Below, piece by piece: positions 6,952-14,438 of a stretch of 64,000 bases of DNA. The stretch lies in the NCBI RefSeq assembly GCF_001423125.1, contig NZ_LMNW01000032.1, positions 200,068 through 264,067 of the forward strand, read 5' to 3'. The DNA comes from Duganella sp. Leaf126. Lineage in GTDB: Bacteria; Pseudomonadota; Gammaproteobacteria; Burkholderiales; Burkholderiaceae_D. The notes below the pieces were generated by a model. That model was not told where the DNA came from, ran no database searches, and was given only the letters and a program-made list of their open reading frames with translations. Within the stretch, counting starts at the first letter, position 1, and the number at the start of each line of letters is the position of its first letter. The position numbers and the translations under genes were made by a program.

Positions 6952-9285
6952 TTAGAACGCGTACGATACGGTGGCCTTGACGGCGCGGCCGGTGACCGAG
7001 CGTGCGGCATGGCCGTCGCCTTCGATCTCGGTGTAACCGATCTTGTTGAACAGGTTGTTGGCGCTCAGGGCCACCGTCGCCTTTTCGGTCACGCGGTAGT
7101 TCACGAAGGCGTTCACGATCGCATACGACGGCATGATGATGGTGTGCGCATCGTCGCCCCACGATTTGCCGGTGCCCACCACGCTGGCGCCGACGGTGGC
7201 GTCGCCGATGGTGTAGCTCGGCGCCACCTGGTAGATCCACTTGGCCTGGCGGCGCGGGGTATTGCCGATGTTGGCCACGTCCGCCGCTGCGGTGCCGGTG
7301 ATCTTGGCGTGGGTGTAGGTGGCGCCGCCGGTGATGCGGAAGTCGCCCAGGCTGTATGCGCCTTCCAGTTCCACGCCCTTGGCGTCGTACTTGTTCGACG
7401 TGCTGCGCTGGGTGGTCGCTTCGTAGTTGCTCTCGTCGGTCTTGGCCTGGAACAGGGTGACGAAGGTGCTCACGCCGCCGCTGCGCCATTTCACGCCGCC
7501 CTCGTACTGCTTGACGGTGTTGATGTTGATCGGCGCCGTGCCGTCGAGCGGGGTGCCGAACAGGATGCGGTCGGCATTGAAGGCCACGCCGTCGCTGACG
7601 CGGGCAAACGCGGCCAGATTGCCGGTGATGCGGTAGTTGCCGCCCACCGAGTACGAGGTGTGCTCGACCTTGTAGTTGACCATCTGTTCGGTGGCCGGGT
7701 TGTACAGCAGGCCGTTGACCGCGTTCGGCGACGTGCTGGCCGAGGCCTGGTTGGCGGTGCCGTTGGCTTTCTGGTTATCGCGGCGCACGCTGGCGTCGAG
7801 GTTGACCGGGCCGACTTCGTAACCGACGTTCAGGTACGGCGACGTGGTCTTGTATTCCATGTCCACCGCGCGCGAGCAGCAGCCGCCGAAGGCCGGGCCG
7901 ACCAGGCCGGGCGTGGCGCTGGTGGTGGTGGCGTTCGACAGCAGCGCCGGCTTGTCGCCGGTGGCCTGCATCAGGTACTCGTTGAAGTTCCAGGTCAGCG
8001 CCAGTTTCTGGTTCGACAGGTACAGGCCGGCCGTGGTGGTCAGCTTGGCGCCGCCGCCCAACTGGAAGGTTTTCGACAGCTTGGTGTCGTTCAGGGTATT
8101 GCCGGCGTCGTCGATCGAGGTGTTGAACACCACGGCCGAGAAGGCGCGGCCGTTGTACGCCTGGCCGCGGTTCGGGCCGGTGGCGTAGGTGTAATTGCCC
8201 ACCGTGCCGTTGTTGCCGGCAAAGACGCCGGCAAAGCGGCCGCTGTTGTCGGCCGTGCGGAAGTTGTTGGACAGGGTCCAGCCGTCGCCGAGCTTGAACG
8301 AGCCCTCCAGGCCGACGGTATTGCTCTTGACGTGCAGGCCATCGTTGATGTCGGTCGAGACTGGCGTGTTGTTCTTGCTCAGCACGATGTCGCGGGTCCA
8401 GTACGGCGAGTAGAAGCTGACCGTGCGCGGATCGATGCCCGGGATTTCGCTGATGTGCTGGTTGTTCACGCTGACCGGCACCGGCAGCGCGGTCGGGCTC
8501 TTGTCGTCGAGGTGCTTGAACGACAGGCGGATGAAGCCGTTGTCGAGTTCGTGGGTGATGTTGCCGCGGATCTGGCCGCCGCTGGCGGTGCTCATGCCGG
8601 TGTCGCGCACGCCTTCGCCGGTGCGGTAGTTACCGCCGATGAAGAAACGGGTCTTGTCCGAGATCGGTGCGCCGTAGCTGAAGTCGTAGCGGGTTTCATC
8701 GTAGCCGAGGCCGCGGCTGATGGCGATCTTGCCGCCCTGCTCTTCGCCGGTCTTGGTGATGAAGTTGATGATGCCGCCCGGGGCATTGGTGGCCAGCGTG
8801 GACGCCGAGCCGCCGCGCACCACTTCCAGGTGGTCGAGCGTGCTGTCGATCTTGACGAAACTGTCGGGCGTGGTGAAGTTGATGTCGCCGAACTGCAGCA
8901 CCGGCAGGCCGTCTTCCTGGATCTGCACGTAGCGCGCGCCGCCGGCCGAGACCGGAACGCCACGCACGGTGATGTTGGCATTGCCTTCGCCGCCCGACGA
9001 TTCGGCGCGCACGCCAGGCACCGAGCGCAGCACTTCGGCAGCGCTCAGCGGGGCGGCGTTCTGGATGGTGTCGCCTTCCAGCGTACTGATCGAGACGCTC
9101 GATTTCATTTTCGACGAGCCGAGGGTGGTGCCGGTGACGACCACGCGCTCCATGTTCAGGCCGTCCGGCTGGGCGGCCGGGGCAGGCGTGGCGGCAGTGG
9201 TGTCTTGTGCGTGGGCGCCCAGGTGCAGCATGGCGATCGCGACAGCGGCGGCGATGCCGCCCAGTTTGGGGGTGCGTTGAATCAT
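6952..9285 (-). CDS. TonB-dependent outer-membrane receptor, probable sucrose receptor (SuxB-like)
   Basis: The 777-residue protein has a signal peptide (about residues 1-26, ending AHAQ) and a TonB-box-like VVVTG near residue 50. The plug domain follows (about 60-165), and then a long alternating beta-barrel ending in aromatic Phe (VSYAF). The plug includes a typical GGNAN-like ANITVRGVPV region. By position between the LacI regulator and amylosucrase it is inferred to carry sucrose or a sucrose-containing saccharide, as in Xanthomonas sux. A GGAGA ribosome site precedes the ATG. Two LacI-type palindromes lie upstream. It depends on TonB/ExbBD; a tonB is at 529-1296. Confidence 0.9.
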   Translation of the reverse strand: MIQRTPKLGGIAAAVAIAMLHLGAHAQDTTAATPAPAAQPDGLNMERVVVTGTTLGSSKMKSSVSISTLEGDTIQNAAPLSAAEVLRSVPGVRAESSGGEGNANITVRGVPVSAGGARYVQIQEDGLPVLQFGDINFTTPDSFVKIDSTLDHLEVVRGGSASTLATNAPGGIINFITKTGEEQGGKIAISRGLGYDETRYDFSYGAPISDKTRFFIGGNYRTGEGVRDTGMSTASGGQIRGNITHELDNGFIRLSFKHLDDKSPTALPVPVSVNNQHISEIPGIDPRTVSFYSPYWTRDIVLSKNNTPVSTDINDGLHVKSNTVGLEGSFKLGDGWTLSNNFRTADNSGRFAGVFAGNNGTVGNYTYATGPNRGQAYNGRAFSAVVFNTSIDDAGNTLNDTKLSKTFQLGGGAKLTTTAGLYLSNQKLALTWNFNEYLMQATGDKPALLSNATTTSATPGLVGPAFGGCCSRAVDMEYKTTSPYLNVGYEVGPVNLDASVRRDNQKANGTANQASASTSPNAVNGLLYNPATEQMVNYKVEHTSYSVGGNYRITGNLAAFARVSDGVAFNADRILFGTPLDGTAPININTVKQYEGGVKWRSGGVSTFVTLFQAKTDESNYEATTQRSTSNKYDAKGVELEGAYSLGDFRITGGATYTHAKITGTAAADVANIGNTPRRQAKWIYQVAPSYTIGDATVGASVVGTGKSWGDDAHTIIMPSYAIVNAFVNYRVTEKATVALSANNLFNKIGYTEIEGDGHAARSVTGRAVKATVSYAF

Positions 9286-9362
9286 GGTGGTCTCCAGGTG
9301 TTGTCGTTTTGCTCTGCTGCATTATTGAGCAGATGCGCCATTATTCACTGGAATGAAAATTA

Positions 9363-9378
9363 ATGCAATCGATTGCAT
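9363..9378. promoter_or_regulatory. LacI-family operator O1 upstream of the receptor gene
   Basis: ATGCAATCGATTGCAT is a perfect 16-bp palindrome with the central CG typical of LacI/GalR operators. It lies 78 bp upstream of the receptor start and 132 bp from the end of the LacI-type gene. A second copy follows at 9473-9486. Confidence 0.8.
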
Positions 9379-9472
9379 ATCGTGCTGCAGCAGTTTCGCA
9401 ATCGAAAATATATCTGGATTTTATGGCGTCAATGCGTGGATTTCAGAATACCGCGCTGCAGCAAACCGTTCT

Positions 9473-9486
9473 TGCAATCGGTTGCA
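9473..9486. promoter_or_regulatory. LacI-family operator O2 upstream of the receptor gene
   Basis: TGCAATCGGTTGCA differs from the perfect O1 core in one base. Its centre is 109 bp from the O1 centre, close to a whole number of helical turns. The 24 bases to its right reach the stop codon of the regulator gene. Confidence 0.75.
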
Positions 9487-9509
9487 TAAACCCTACAGTG
9501 CTGAGACTG

Positions 9510-10568
9510 TCAGACGGTCCGGCTGCTGCTGCGCACGACCAGCGTGGTCTGCAATTGTTGTGACGGCGCTTCGCGGCCGTCGATCAGTTCCAGCAGCGCG
9601 GCCACCAGCGCCCGCCCGGCTTCGCGGATCGGCTGGCGGACGGTGGTCAGCGGTGGGTGGAAATAGCTCGACAGTTCGATGTCGTCGTAGCCGACCACGG
9701 CCACCTGCCCCGGCACGAACAGGCCGTGCTCGCGCATGGCGTTGATCGCCATCATGGCCAGCAGGTCGGAGCCGGCAAAGATGGCGTCGAACGCCACGCC
9801 CCGGCGCAGCAGTTCCTCGACGGCCTGGCGCCCGCTTTCGGGCAGGAACGAGGCCGGCACCAGCAGGTCGGCGTCGATCGCGATGCCGGCGCGCTGCAGT
9901 GCGCGGCAGTAGCCTTCGTAGCGCAGGCCCACTTCGGGCAGGTTGGGGTCGCCAAAAAAGGCGATGCGGCGCCGGCCCTGTTCCAGCAGGTGCGCCACGG
10001 CCAGCGCGCCGCCGGTGACGTTGTCGCCGCCGACCGTGCAGTACAGCTGCTGCGGCAGCTGCGCGCCCCACACCACGATCGGCACGTGGCGCGCGGCCAG
10101 CTGGTTGAGCTGGTCGTGGTGGCGCCACTGGCCGATCAGCACGATGCCGATCACGCGGCCGGTGTCAAACGGTGCAGCGGCCGCGTCGAGTTCGTCGGCG
10201 TCCACGCGCGAGACCAGCATGTCGAAGCCGAGGTCGGTCAGCGCATCGGCCAGGCTGCCCAGCATGCCGAGGAAGAACGGATCGGACAGGTGCTGGCGCG
10301 TGTTCTGGTCGTACGGGATCACCACGCCGATGGTGCGGTTCTGCTTGAGGCGCAGGTTTTGCGCGCCGATATTGATCGTGTACTTGAGCGAGCGGGCCAG
10401 TTCCATGATGCGCAACCGCGTCTCTTCGCTGACCAGTTTGCTACCGGCCAGTGCGCGCGACACGGTGGACGTCGACACGCCGGCCAGGCGGGCGATGTCG
10501 GCCATCTGCAGGCGGCGCTGCTGGGCGGCGGAACGGCTGCTGTCGTCCGCCGGTGGCGTATCGGCCAT
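9510..10568 (-). CDS. LacI-family transcriptional regulator of the sucrose locus
   Basis: The 352-residue protein has an N-terminal LacI helix-turn-helix (about residues 22-42, MADIARLAGVSTSTVSRAL) and hinge. A periplasmic-binding-protein-like sensor domain follows, with the family pattern VVGYDDIELSSYFHPPLTTV near the C-terminus. The start chosen is the ATG 4 bp after the glutathione transferase stop; the frame continues upstream inside that gene without a credible start. It probably binds the two palindromes just downstream (9363-9378, 9473-9486) and represses the receptor-amylosucrase-fructokinase-transporter operon until a sugar effector binds. Confidence 0.88.
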   Translation of the reverse strand: MADTPPADDSSRSAAQQRRLQMADIARLAGVSTSTVSRALAGSKLVSEETRLRIMELARSLKYTINIGAQNLRLKQNRTIGVVIPYDQNTRQHLSDPFFLGMLGSLADALTDLGFDMLVSRVDADELDAAAAPFDTGRVIGIVLIGQWRHHDQLNQLAARHVPIVVWGAQLPQQLYCTVGGDNVTGGALAVAHLLEQGRRRIAFFGDPNLPEVGLRYEGYCRALQRAGIAIDADLLVPASFLPESGRQAVEELLRRGVAFDAIFAGSDLLAMMAINAMREHGLFVPGQVAVVGYDDIELSSYFHPPLTTVRQPIREAGRALVAALLELIDGREAPSQQLQTTLVVRSSSRTV

Positions 10569-10572
10569 GGAC

Positions 10573-11181
10573 TCAGACGGCCGGGAAAGTGTCCTTGAAC
10601 GACTGGCGCTCGGACAGCTTGTCGAACAAGCGCGCCAGGTTGGCGTGCTCGTCGCGCCAGGCGATGGCGGGGAAGCGGAACGCCAGCCAGCCCAGTGCAC
10701 AGCCGACAGCGACGTCGGCCAGCGAGTAGTTTTTGCCGGTGCAGTAAGGCAGGTCGCCGAGCTTGTCCGACAGCGCGGCCAGGCCCAGGTTGACCTTGTT
10801 CATCTGGCGCGCCACCCAGTCCTCGCTTTGCAGCTCGATCGGGCGCAGGCGCTCGAGGCGCACGGTGACGGCAGCGTCGAGGATGCCGTCGGCCAGCGCT
10901 TCCCAGCACTTGACGTCGGCGCGGTCGCGGCTGTTGGCAGGCAGCAGCTTGCACACGGGCGTGAGGGTGTCGAGGTACTCGACCATCACGCGCGAATCGA
11001 TCATCACCGAGCCGTCGTCCATGACCAGGCTGGGTACTTTGCCCAGCGGATTGAGCTTGCTGATGATGGTATCGGCCGCCCAGACATTTTCCAGTTCGAA
11101 CTGGTAGTCGAGTTTTTTCTCGGCCAGCACGACACGTACTTTGCGGACATAAGGACTGGCAAGGGAACCGATGAGTTTCAT
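10573..11181 (-). CDS. Glutathione S-transferase family protein
   Basis: The 202-residue protein begins with a thioredoxin-like GST N-terminal domain (MKLIGSLASPYVRKVRVVLAEK, catalytic Ser9/Pro10 region; NPLGKVPSLV with the cis-Pro, and the DSRVMVEYL glutathione-binding turn). It ends with an all-helical C-terminal domain containing the SLADVAVG N-capping box. It resembles the YibF-type GSTs of proteobacteria. The ATG chosen gives the usual start; open frame further upstream overlaps the purB promoter. The next gene, the LacI regulator, starts 4 bp after the stop, so the two may be co-transcribed although no functional link is evident. Confidence 0.88.
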   Translation of the reverse strand: MKLIGSLASPYVRKVRVVLAEKKLDYQFELENVWAADTIISKLNPLGKVPSLVMDDGSVMIDSRVMVEYLDTLTPVCKLLPANSRDRADVKCWEALADGILDAAVTVRLERLRPIELQSEDWVARQMNKVNLGLAALSDKLGDLPYCTGKNYSLADVAVGCALGWLAFRFPAIAWRDEHANLARLFDKLSERQSFKDTFPAV

Positions 11182-11312
11182 GGCAAACGAAGATAGGGGT
11201 TGAAGGTCCGAGGTCGAGAACGAGTATAACATTGGCAAGCAGCGGCTGGCGGCCGCACGCGCCACCGATGGTAAAATCTGCCTTTGCGCATTTTTCACCC
11301 ACCCCTGCCATC

Positions 11313-12689
11313 ATGACCACTACTCCTTACTCCACGCTGTCGGCGCTGTCCCCGCTGGACGGCCGCTACGCCGGAAAAACCGATCTGCTGCGTCCCATCC
11401 TGTCCGAAGCGGGCTTCATGCACCACCGCGTGAAGGTCGAGATCGCGTGGCTGCAGGCGCTGTCGCTGGCCGGCTTCGCCGAGATCAAGCCGTTCTCGGC
11501 CGAAGGCTCGGCCCTGCTCGACAAGATCGCCTCCGGCTTTACCGAGCAGGACGCTGCCCGCATCAAGGAAATCGAAGCCGTCACCAACCACGACGTCAAG
11601 GCGGTCGAGTACTGGCTCAAGGAACAGGTCAAGGATGTGCCGGAACTGGTGGCCGCCTCCGAGTTCATCCACTTCGCCTGCACCTCGGAAGACATCAACA
11701 ACACCTCGCACGGCATGATGCTCAAGGCTGCGCGCGACACCGTGATGCTGCCGTCGCTGCGCAACGTGGTGGCCAAGCTGACCGAGATCGCCCACGCCAA
11801 CGCCGAACTGCCGATGCTCTCGCGCACCCACGGCCAGACCGCCAGCCCGACCACCCTGGGCAAGGAAATGGCCAACGTCGTGGCGCGCCTGCAGCGCGCG
11901 ATCAGGCGCATCGAACAGGTCGAAATCCTCGGCAAGATGAACGGCGCGGTCGGCAACTACAACGCCCACCTGTCGGCCTACCCGTCGTTCGACTGGCCGG
12001 CATTTTCGCGCGACGTGATCGAATCGCGCCTGGGCCTGGTGTTCAACCCGTACACGATCCAGATCGAACCGCACGACTACATGGCCGAACTGTTCGACGC
12101 CTTCGCCCGCGCCAATACCATCCTGCTGGACCTGAACCGCGACATCTGGAGCTATGTGTCGCTCGGCTACTTCAAGCAGAAGCTCAAAGCCGGCGAGATC
12201 GGCTCGTCCACCATGCCGCACAAGGTCAACCCGATCGACTTCGAGAACTCCGAGGGCAACCTGGGCCTGGCCAACGCCGTGCTCAAGCACCTGGCCGAGA
12301 AGCTGCCGGTCTCGCGCCTGCAGCGCGATTTGACCGATTCGACCGTGCTGCGCAATATCGGCGTGGGCCTCGGCTACACGCTGCTGGCCTACGACAGCTG
12401 CCTGCGCGGCCTGAACAAGCTGGAAGTCAATCCGCAGCGCCTCGCTGGCGACCTCGACGCCAACTGGGAAGTGCTGGCCGAGCCGGTGCAAACGGTGATG
12501 CGCCGCTACGGCATCGAGAACCCGTACGAGCAGCTGAAGGAACTCACGCGCGGCAAGGGCATCTCGAAAGACGCGCTGCGCGACTTCATCACCGGCCTGG
12601 CGATTCCGCAAGAAGCCAAGGATGGCTTGCTGGCGATGACGCCGGCCAACTACATCGGCATCGCCGCAACGCTGGCAAAAGCGATCTGA
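11313..12689 (+). CDS. purB: Adenylosuccinate lyase
   Basis: This 458-residue enzyme matches E. coli PurB (456 aa) in length and character. The fumarase/aspartase signature GSSTMPHKVNP lies at about residues 297-307 and holds the catalytic serine. It cleaves SAICAR to AICAR and adenylosuccinate to AMP, both with release of fumarate, in purine synthesis. The start is the ATG giving MTTTPYSTL; the frame is open upstream but those codons lie in the divergent intergenic region. The gene stands alone, divergent from the GST gene. After it 150 bp hold no gene before a terminator. Confidence 0.96.
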   Translation: MTTTPYSTLSALSPLDGRYAGKTDLLRPILSEAGFMHHRVKVEIAWLQALSLAGFAEIKPFSAEGSALLDKIASGFTEQDAARIKEIEAVTNHDVKAVEYWLKEQVKDVPELVAASEFIHFACTSEDINNTSHGMMLKAARDTVMLPSLRNVVAKLTEIAHANAELPMLSRTHGQTASPTTLGKEMANVVARLQRAIRRIEQVEILGKMNGAVGNYNAHLSAYPSFDWPAFSRDVIESRLGLVFNPYTIQIEPHDYMAELFDAFARANTILLDLNRDIWSYVSLGYFKQKLKAGEIGSSTMPHKVNPIDFENSEGNLGLANAVLKHLAEKLPVSRLQRDLTDSTVLRNIGVGLGYTLLAYDSCLRGLNKLEVNPQRLAGDLDANWEVLAEPVQTVMRRYGIENPYEQLKELTRGKGISKDALRDFITGLAIPQEAKDGLLAMTPANYIGIAATLAKAI

Positions 12690-12840
12690 TGAAAGGAACC
12701 TCGATAAACCTACTGCGCGCCCCGCTATCGCCGCTGCGTTGCTCAACGTACGTCCGTACGCTTGCGCTACTGCCGACGATAACGAAGCGCTCGCTACGGT
12801 TTTCGAGGCGCCTTGGCAATCGCTGACGCTCGCAACACTG

Positions 12841-12875
12841 GCCCCCGCAACGCAAGTTCCGGGGGCTTTTTGTTT
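12841..12875 (+). terminator. Intrinsic terminator downstream of purB
   Basis: GCCCCCG and CGGGGGC form a perfect 7-bp stem with a 12-nt loop, followed by TTTTTGTTTT. The stretch between the purB stop and this stem (12690-12840) shows no gene or clear repeat. Confidence 0.85.
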
Positions 12876-12900
12876 TCCTGGTTTAATACATAGTTAAGCC

Positions 12901-12916
12901 AAAGAACTATTTCTTT
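12901..12916. promoter_or_regulatory. Inverted repeat before the cytochrome b561 gene
   Basis: AAAGAA and TTCTTT are separated by four bases in an AT-rich stretch 48 bp before the start codon. It overlaps the likely promoter (TTTGCTATAGT follows). A regulator binding site is possible but unproven. Confidence 0.3.
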
Positions 12917-12963
12917 GCTATAGTCCGATTTAGTCCTAACACGTACTAATTTCTGGAGCATCT

Positions 12964-13491
12964 ATGCAACGCTATACCAAGACCGCCATGCTGTTGCATT
13001 GGCTGATCGCCCTGCTGATCGTCTCGGCCTTTTTCCTCGGGCTGACCATGGTCGCCATTCCCGGCTTCTCGCCTACCAAGCTCAAGTACTTCTCCTGGCA
13101 TAAATGGCTGGGCGTGACGGTGCTGGGCCTGGTCGCGATCCGCCTGCTGTGGCGCCTGACGCACCGTCCGCCCGCAGCGCTGGCCAGCATTGCCCCGCTC
13201 CAGCACAAGCTGGCCGAGGCCATGCACTACCTGCTGTACTTCCTGATGTTTGCCGCGCCGATTTCCGGCTACCTGTACAGCAGCGCGGCCGGGGTGCCGG
13301 TGGTGTACCTGAAGCTGGTGCAACTGCCGACCATCATCGCGCCCGACCCGCAACTGAAGGCGCTGCTGGCCACCGTGCACTACGTGCTGGTGATGACCAT
13401 GGCGGCCGCTGTCGTGGCCCATGCCCTGGCCGCACTCAAGCACCACTTTATCGACCGCGACGTCACGCTCAAACGCATGTCGCCGTTTTGA
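12964..13491 (+). CDS. Cytochrome b561 family protein
   Basis: This 175-residue membrane protein has four hydrophobic segments, typical of the bacterial CybB-type di-haem b cytochrome. Candidate haem ligands are His12 (LLHW), the His in SWHKW, and the paired histidines near MHYLLY and VHYVL. The family moves electrons between quinol and a periplasmic acceptor. A yceI gene follows after 32 bp on the same strand; cytochrome b561-YceI pairs are common in proteobacteria and suggest a quinone- or isoprenoid-linked redox function. TCTGGAGCATC before the ATG supplies the ribosome site. Confidence 0.9.
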   Translation: MQRYTKTAMLLHWLIALLIVSAFFLGLTMVAIPGFSPTKLKYFSWHKWLGVTVLGLVAIRLLWRLTHRPPAALASIAPLQHKLAEAMHYLLYFLMFAAPISGYLYSSAAGVPVVYLKLVQLPTIIAPDPQLKALLATVHYVLVMTMAAAVVAHALAALKHHFIDRDVTLKRMSPF

Positions 13492-13523
13492 TGTCTTACT
13501 TTTTCTACTGACTGGAGCCTGCC

Positions 13524-14075
13524 ATGAAAACCCTCAACAAGATTGCCCTGACCTCCCTGCTCGGCGTGAGCCTGATCGCCGGCGCCGCCGTGCTGAAAAC
13601 CGATCCGGCCAAGTCGACCGTGTCGGCCACCTTCAAGCAGATGAACGTGCCGATGGACGCCAAGTTCAAGAAATTCACCGCCACCATCGACTACGATGCG
13701 GCCAAGCCGGACGCCTCGAAAGCGGCGGTGGAAGTGGAAACGGCCAGCCTCGACATGGGCGACGCCGACTACAACAAGGAAGTGGCCAAGAAAGAATGGT
13801 TCAACGCCGCCCAGTTCCCGAAAGCGACGTTCGTCTCGAGCGCGATCAAGTCGGCCGGCGCCGGCAAGCTGACCGTGACCGGCAAGCTGACCATCAAGGG
13901 CAAGACCACCGACGTGTCGTTCCCGCTGACCGTGAAGACCGAGGGCGGCAAGCAGGTGTTCGACGGCGCCCTGCCGATCAAGCGCCTGGCGTACAACATC
14001 GGCGAAGGCGAGTGGAAGGACACCAGCATGGTGGCCGACGACGTGGTCATCAAGTTCCACATCGTGGCCGGCTAA
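13524..14075 (+). CDS. YceI-family periplasmic lipid-binding protein
   Basis: The 183-residue protein has a signal peptide (about residues 1-22) and one YceI domain, an extended lipocalin-like barrel. Recognisable pieces are STVSATFKQMNVPM, the LTIKGKTTDVSFPLTV strand pair, and the IGEGEWKDTSMVADDVVIKF ending. Members bind isoprenoid quinones or similar long-chain lipids in the periplasm. It lies 32 bp behind the cytochrome b561 gene, with TGGAG before the ATG. A truncated second YceI reading frame follows immediately. Confidence 0.92.
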   Translation: MKTLNKIALTSLLGVSLIAGAAVLKTDPAKSTVSATFKQMNVPMDAKFKKFTATIDYDAAKPDASKAAVEVETASLDMGDADYNKEVAKKEWFNAAQFPKATFVSSAIKSAGAGKLTVTGKLTIKGKTTDVSFPLTVKTEGGKQVFDGALPIKRLAYNIGEGEWKDTSMVADDVVIKFHIVAG

Positions 14076-14119
14076 GTACGTAGCCCCCCCAGCGGGCCGC
14101 ATGACGCTGAAGTTGCTGA

Positions 14120-14323
14120 TCGCCACAGGGCGTCACCCGGCCGGTGGCGCTGAAGCTCGACAAGTTCAAGTGCAGCATGCATCCGCGCTACAAGAAGGAA
14201 GTGTGCGGCGCAAACGCCACCGCCGAGTTCAAGCGCAGCGACTTCGGCCTCGACATGGGCCTGCCCGCGTTCTCGCCCGACGTGAAGCTGGCGATCCAGA
14301 TCGAAGCCATCAAGACCGACTGA
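14120..14323 (+). pseudogene. Remnant of a second yceI gene (C-terminal half only)
   Basis: From 14120 to the TGA at 14321 one frame reads GVTRPVALKLDKFKC, then HPRYKKEVCGANATAEFKRSDFGL and a final KLAIQIEAIK. This is the C-terminal half of a YceI domain, of the subtype with two cysteines and a GVTRPV turn. An in-frame TGA (14117-14119) precedes it and no start codon or N-terminal half is present. It therefore looks like a deletion remnant of a tandem second copy, distinct in sequence from the intact yceI just upstream. A terminator follows. Confidence 0.75.
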
Positions 14324-14343
14324 TCTGCTGCCGGCAGCGCCCG

Positions 14344-14382
14344 GCCCTGCCCTCCGCCATGGCGGTTGGCAGGGCTTTTTTT
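14344..14382 (+). terminator. Intrinsic terminator after the yceI region
   Basis: GCCCTGCC and GGCAGGGC form a perfect 8-bp stem, with CCGCC/GGCGG pairing inside the loop, followed by a run of seven T. It ends the cytochrome b561-yceI transcript. Confidence 0.85.
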
Positions 14383-14438
14383 ATTGCTATACTTGGCCCG
14401 CTGTTCCCCGTCACCATTTTGGAAAACGAACCAAGACA

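Noticed and set aside
5050..9363. A 1437-codon open frame on the plus strand opposite the sucrose genes
   Set aside because: It spans two well-supported minus-strand genes and their gap and has no recognisable motif or ribosome site.
12700..12840. Possible repeat or small gene after purB
   Set aside because: Short palindromic pieces (GTACGTCCGTAC) occur, but no second copy, no ribosome site and no conserved-looking frame were found.
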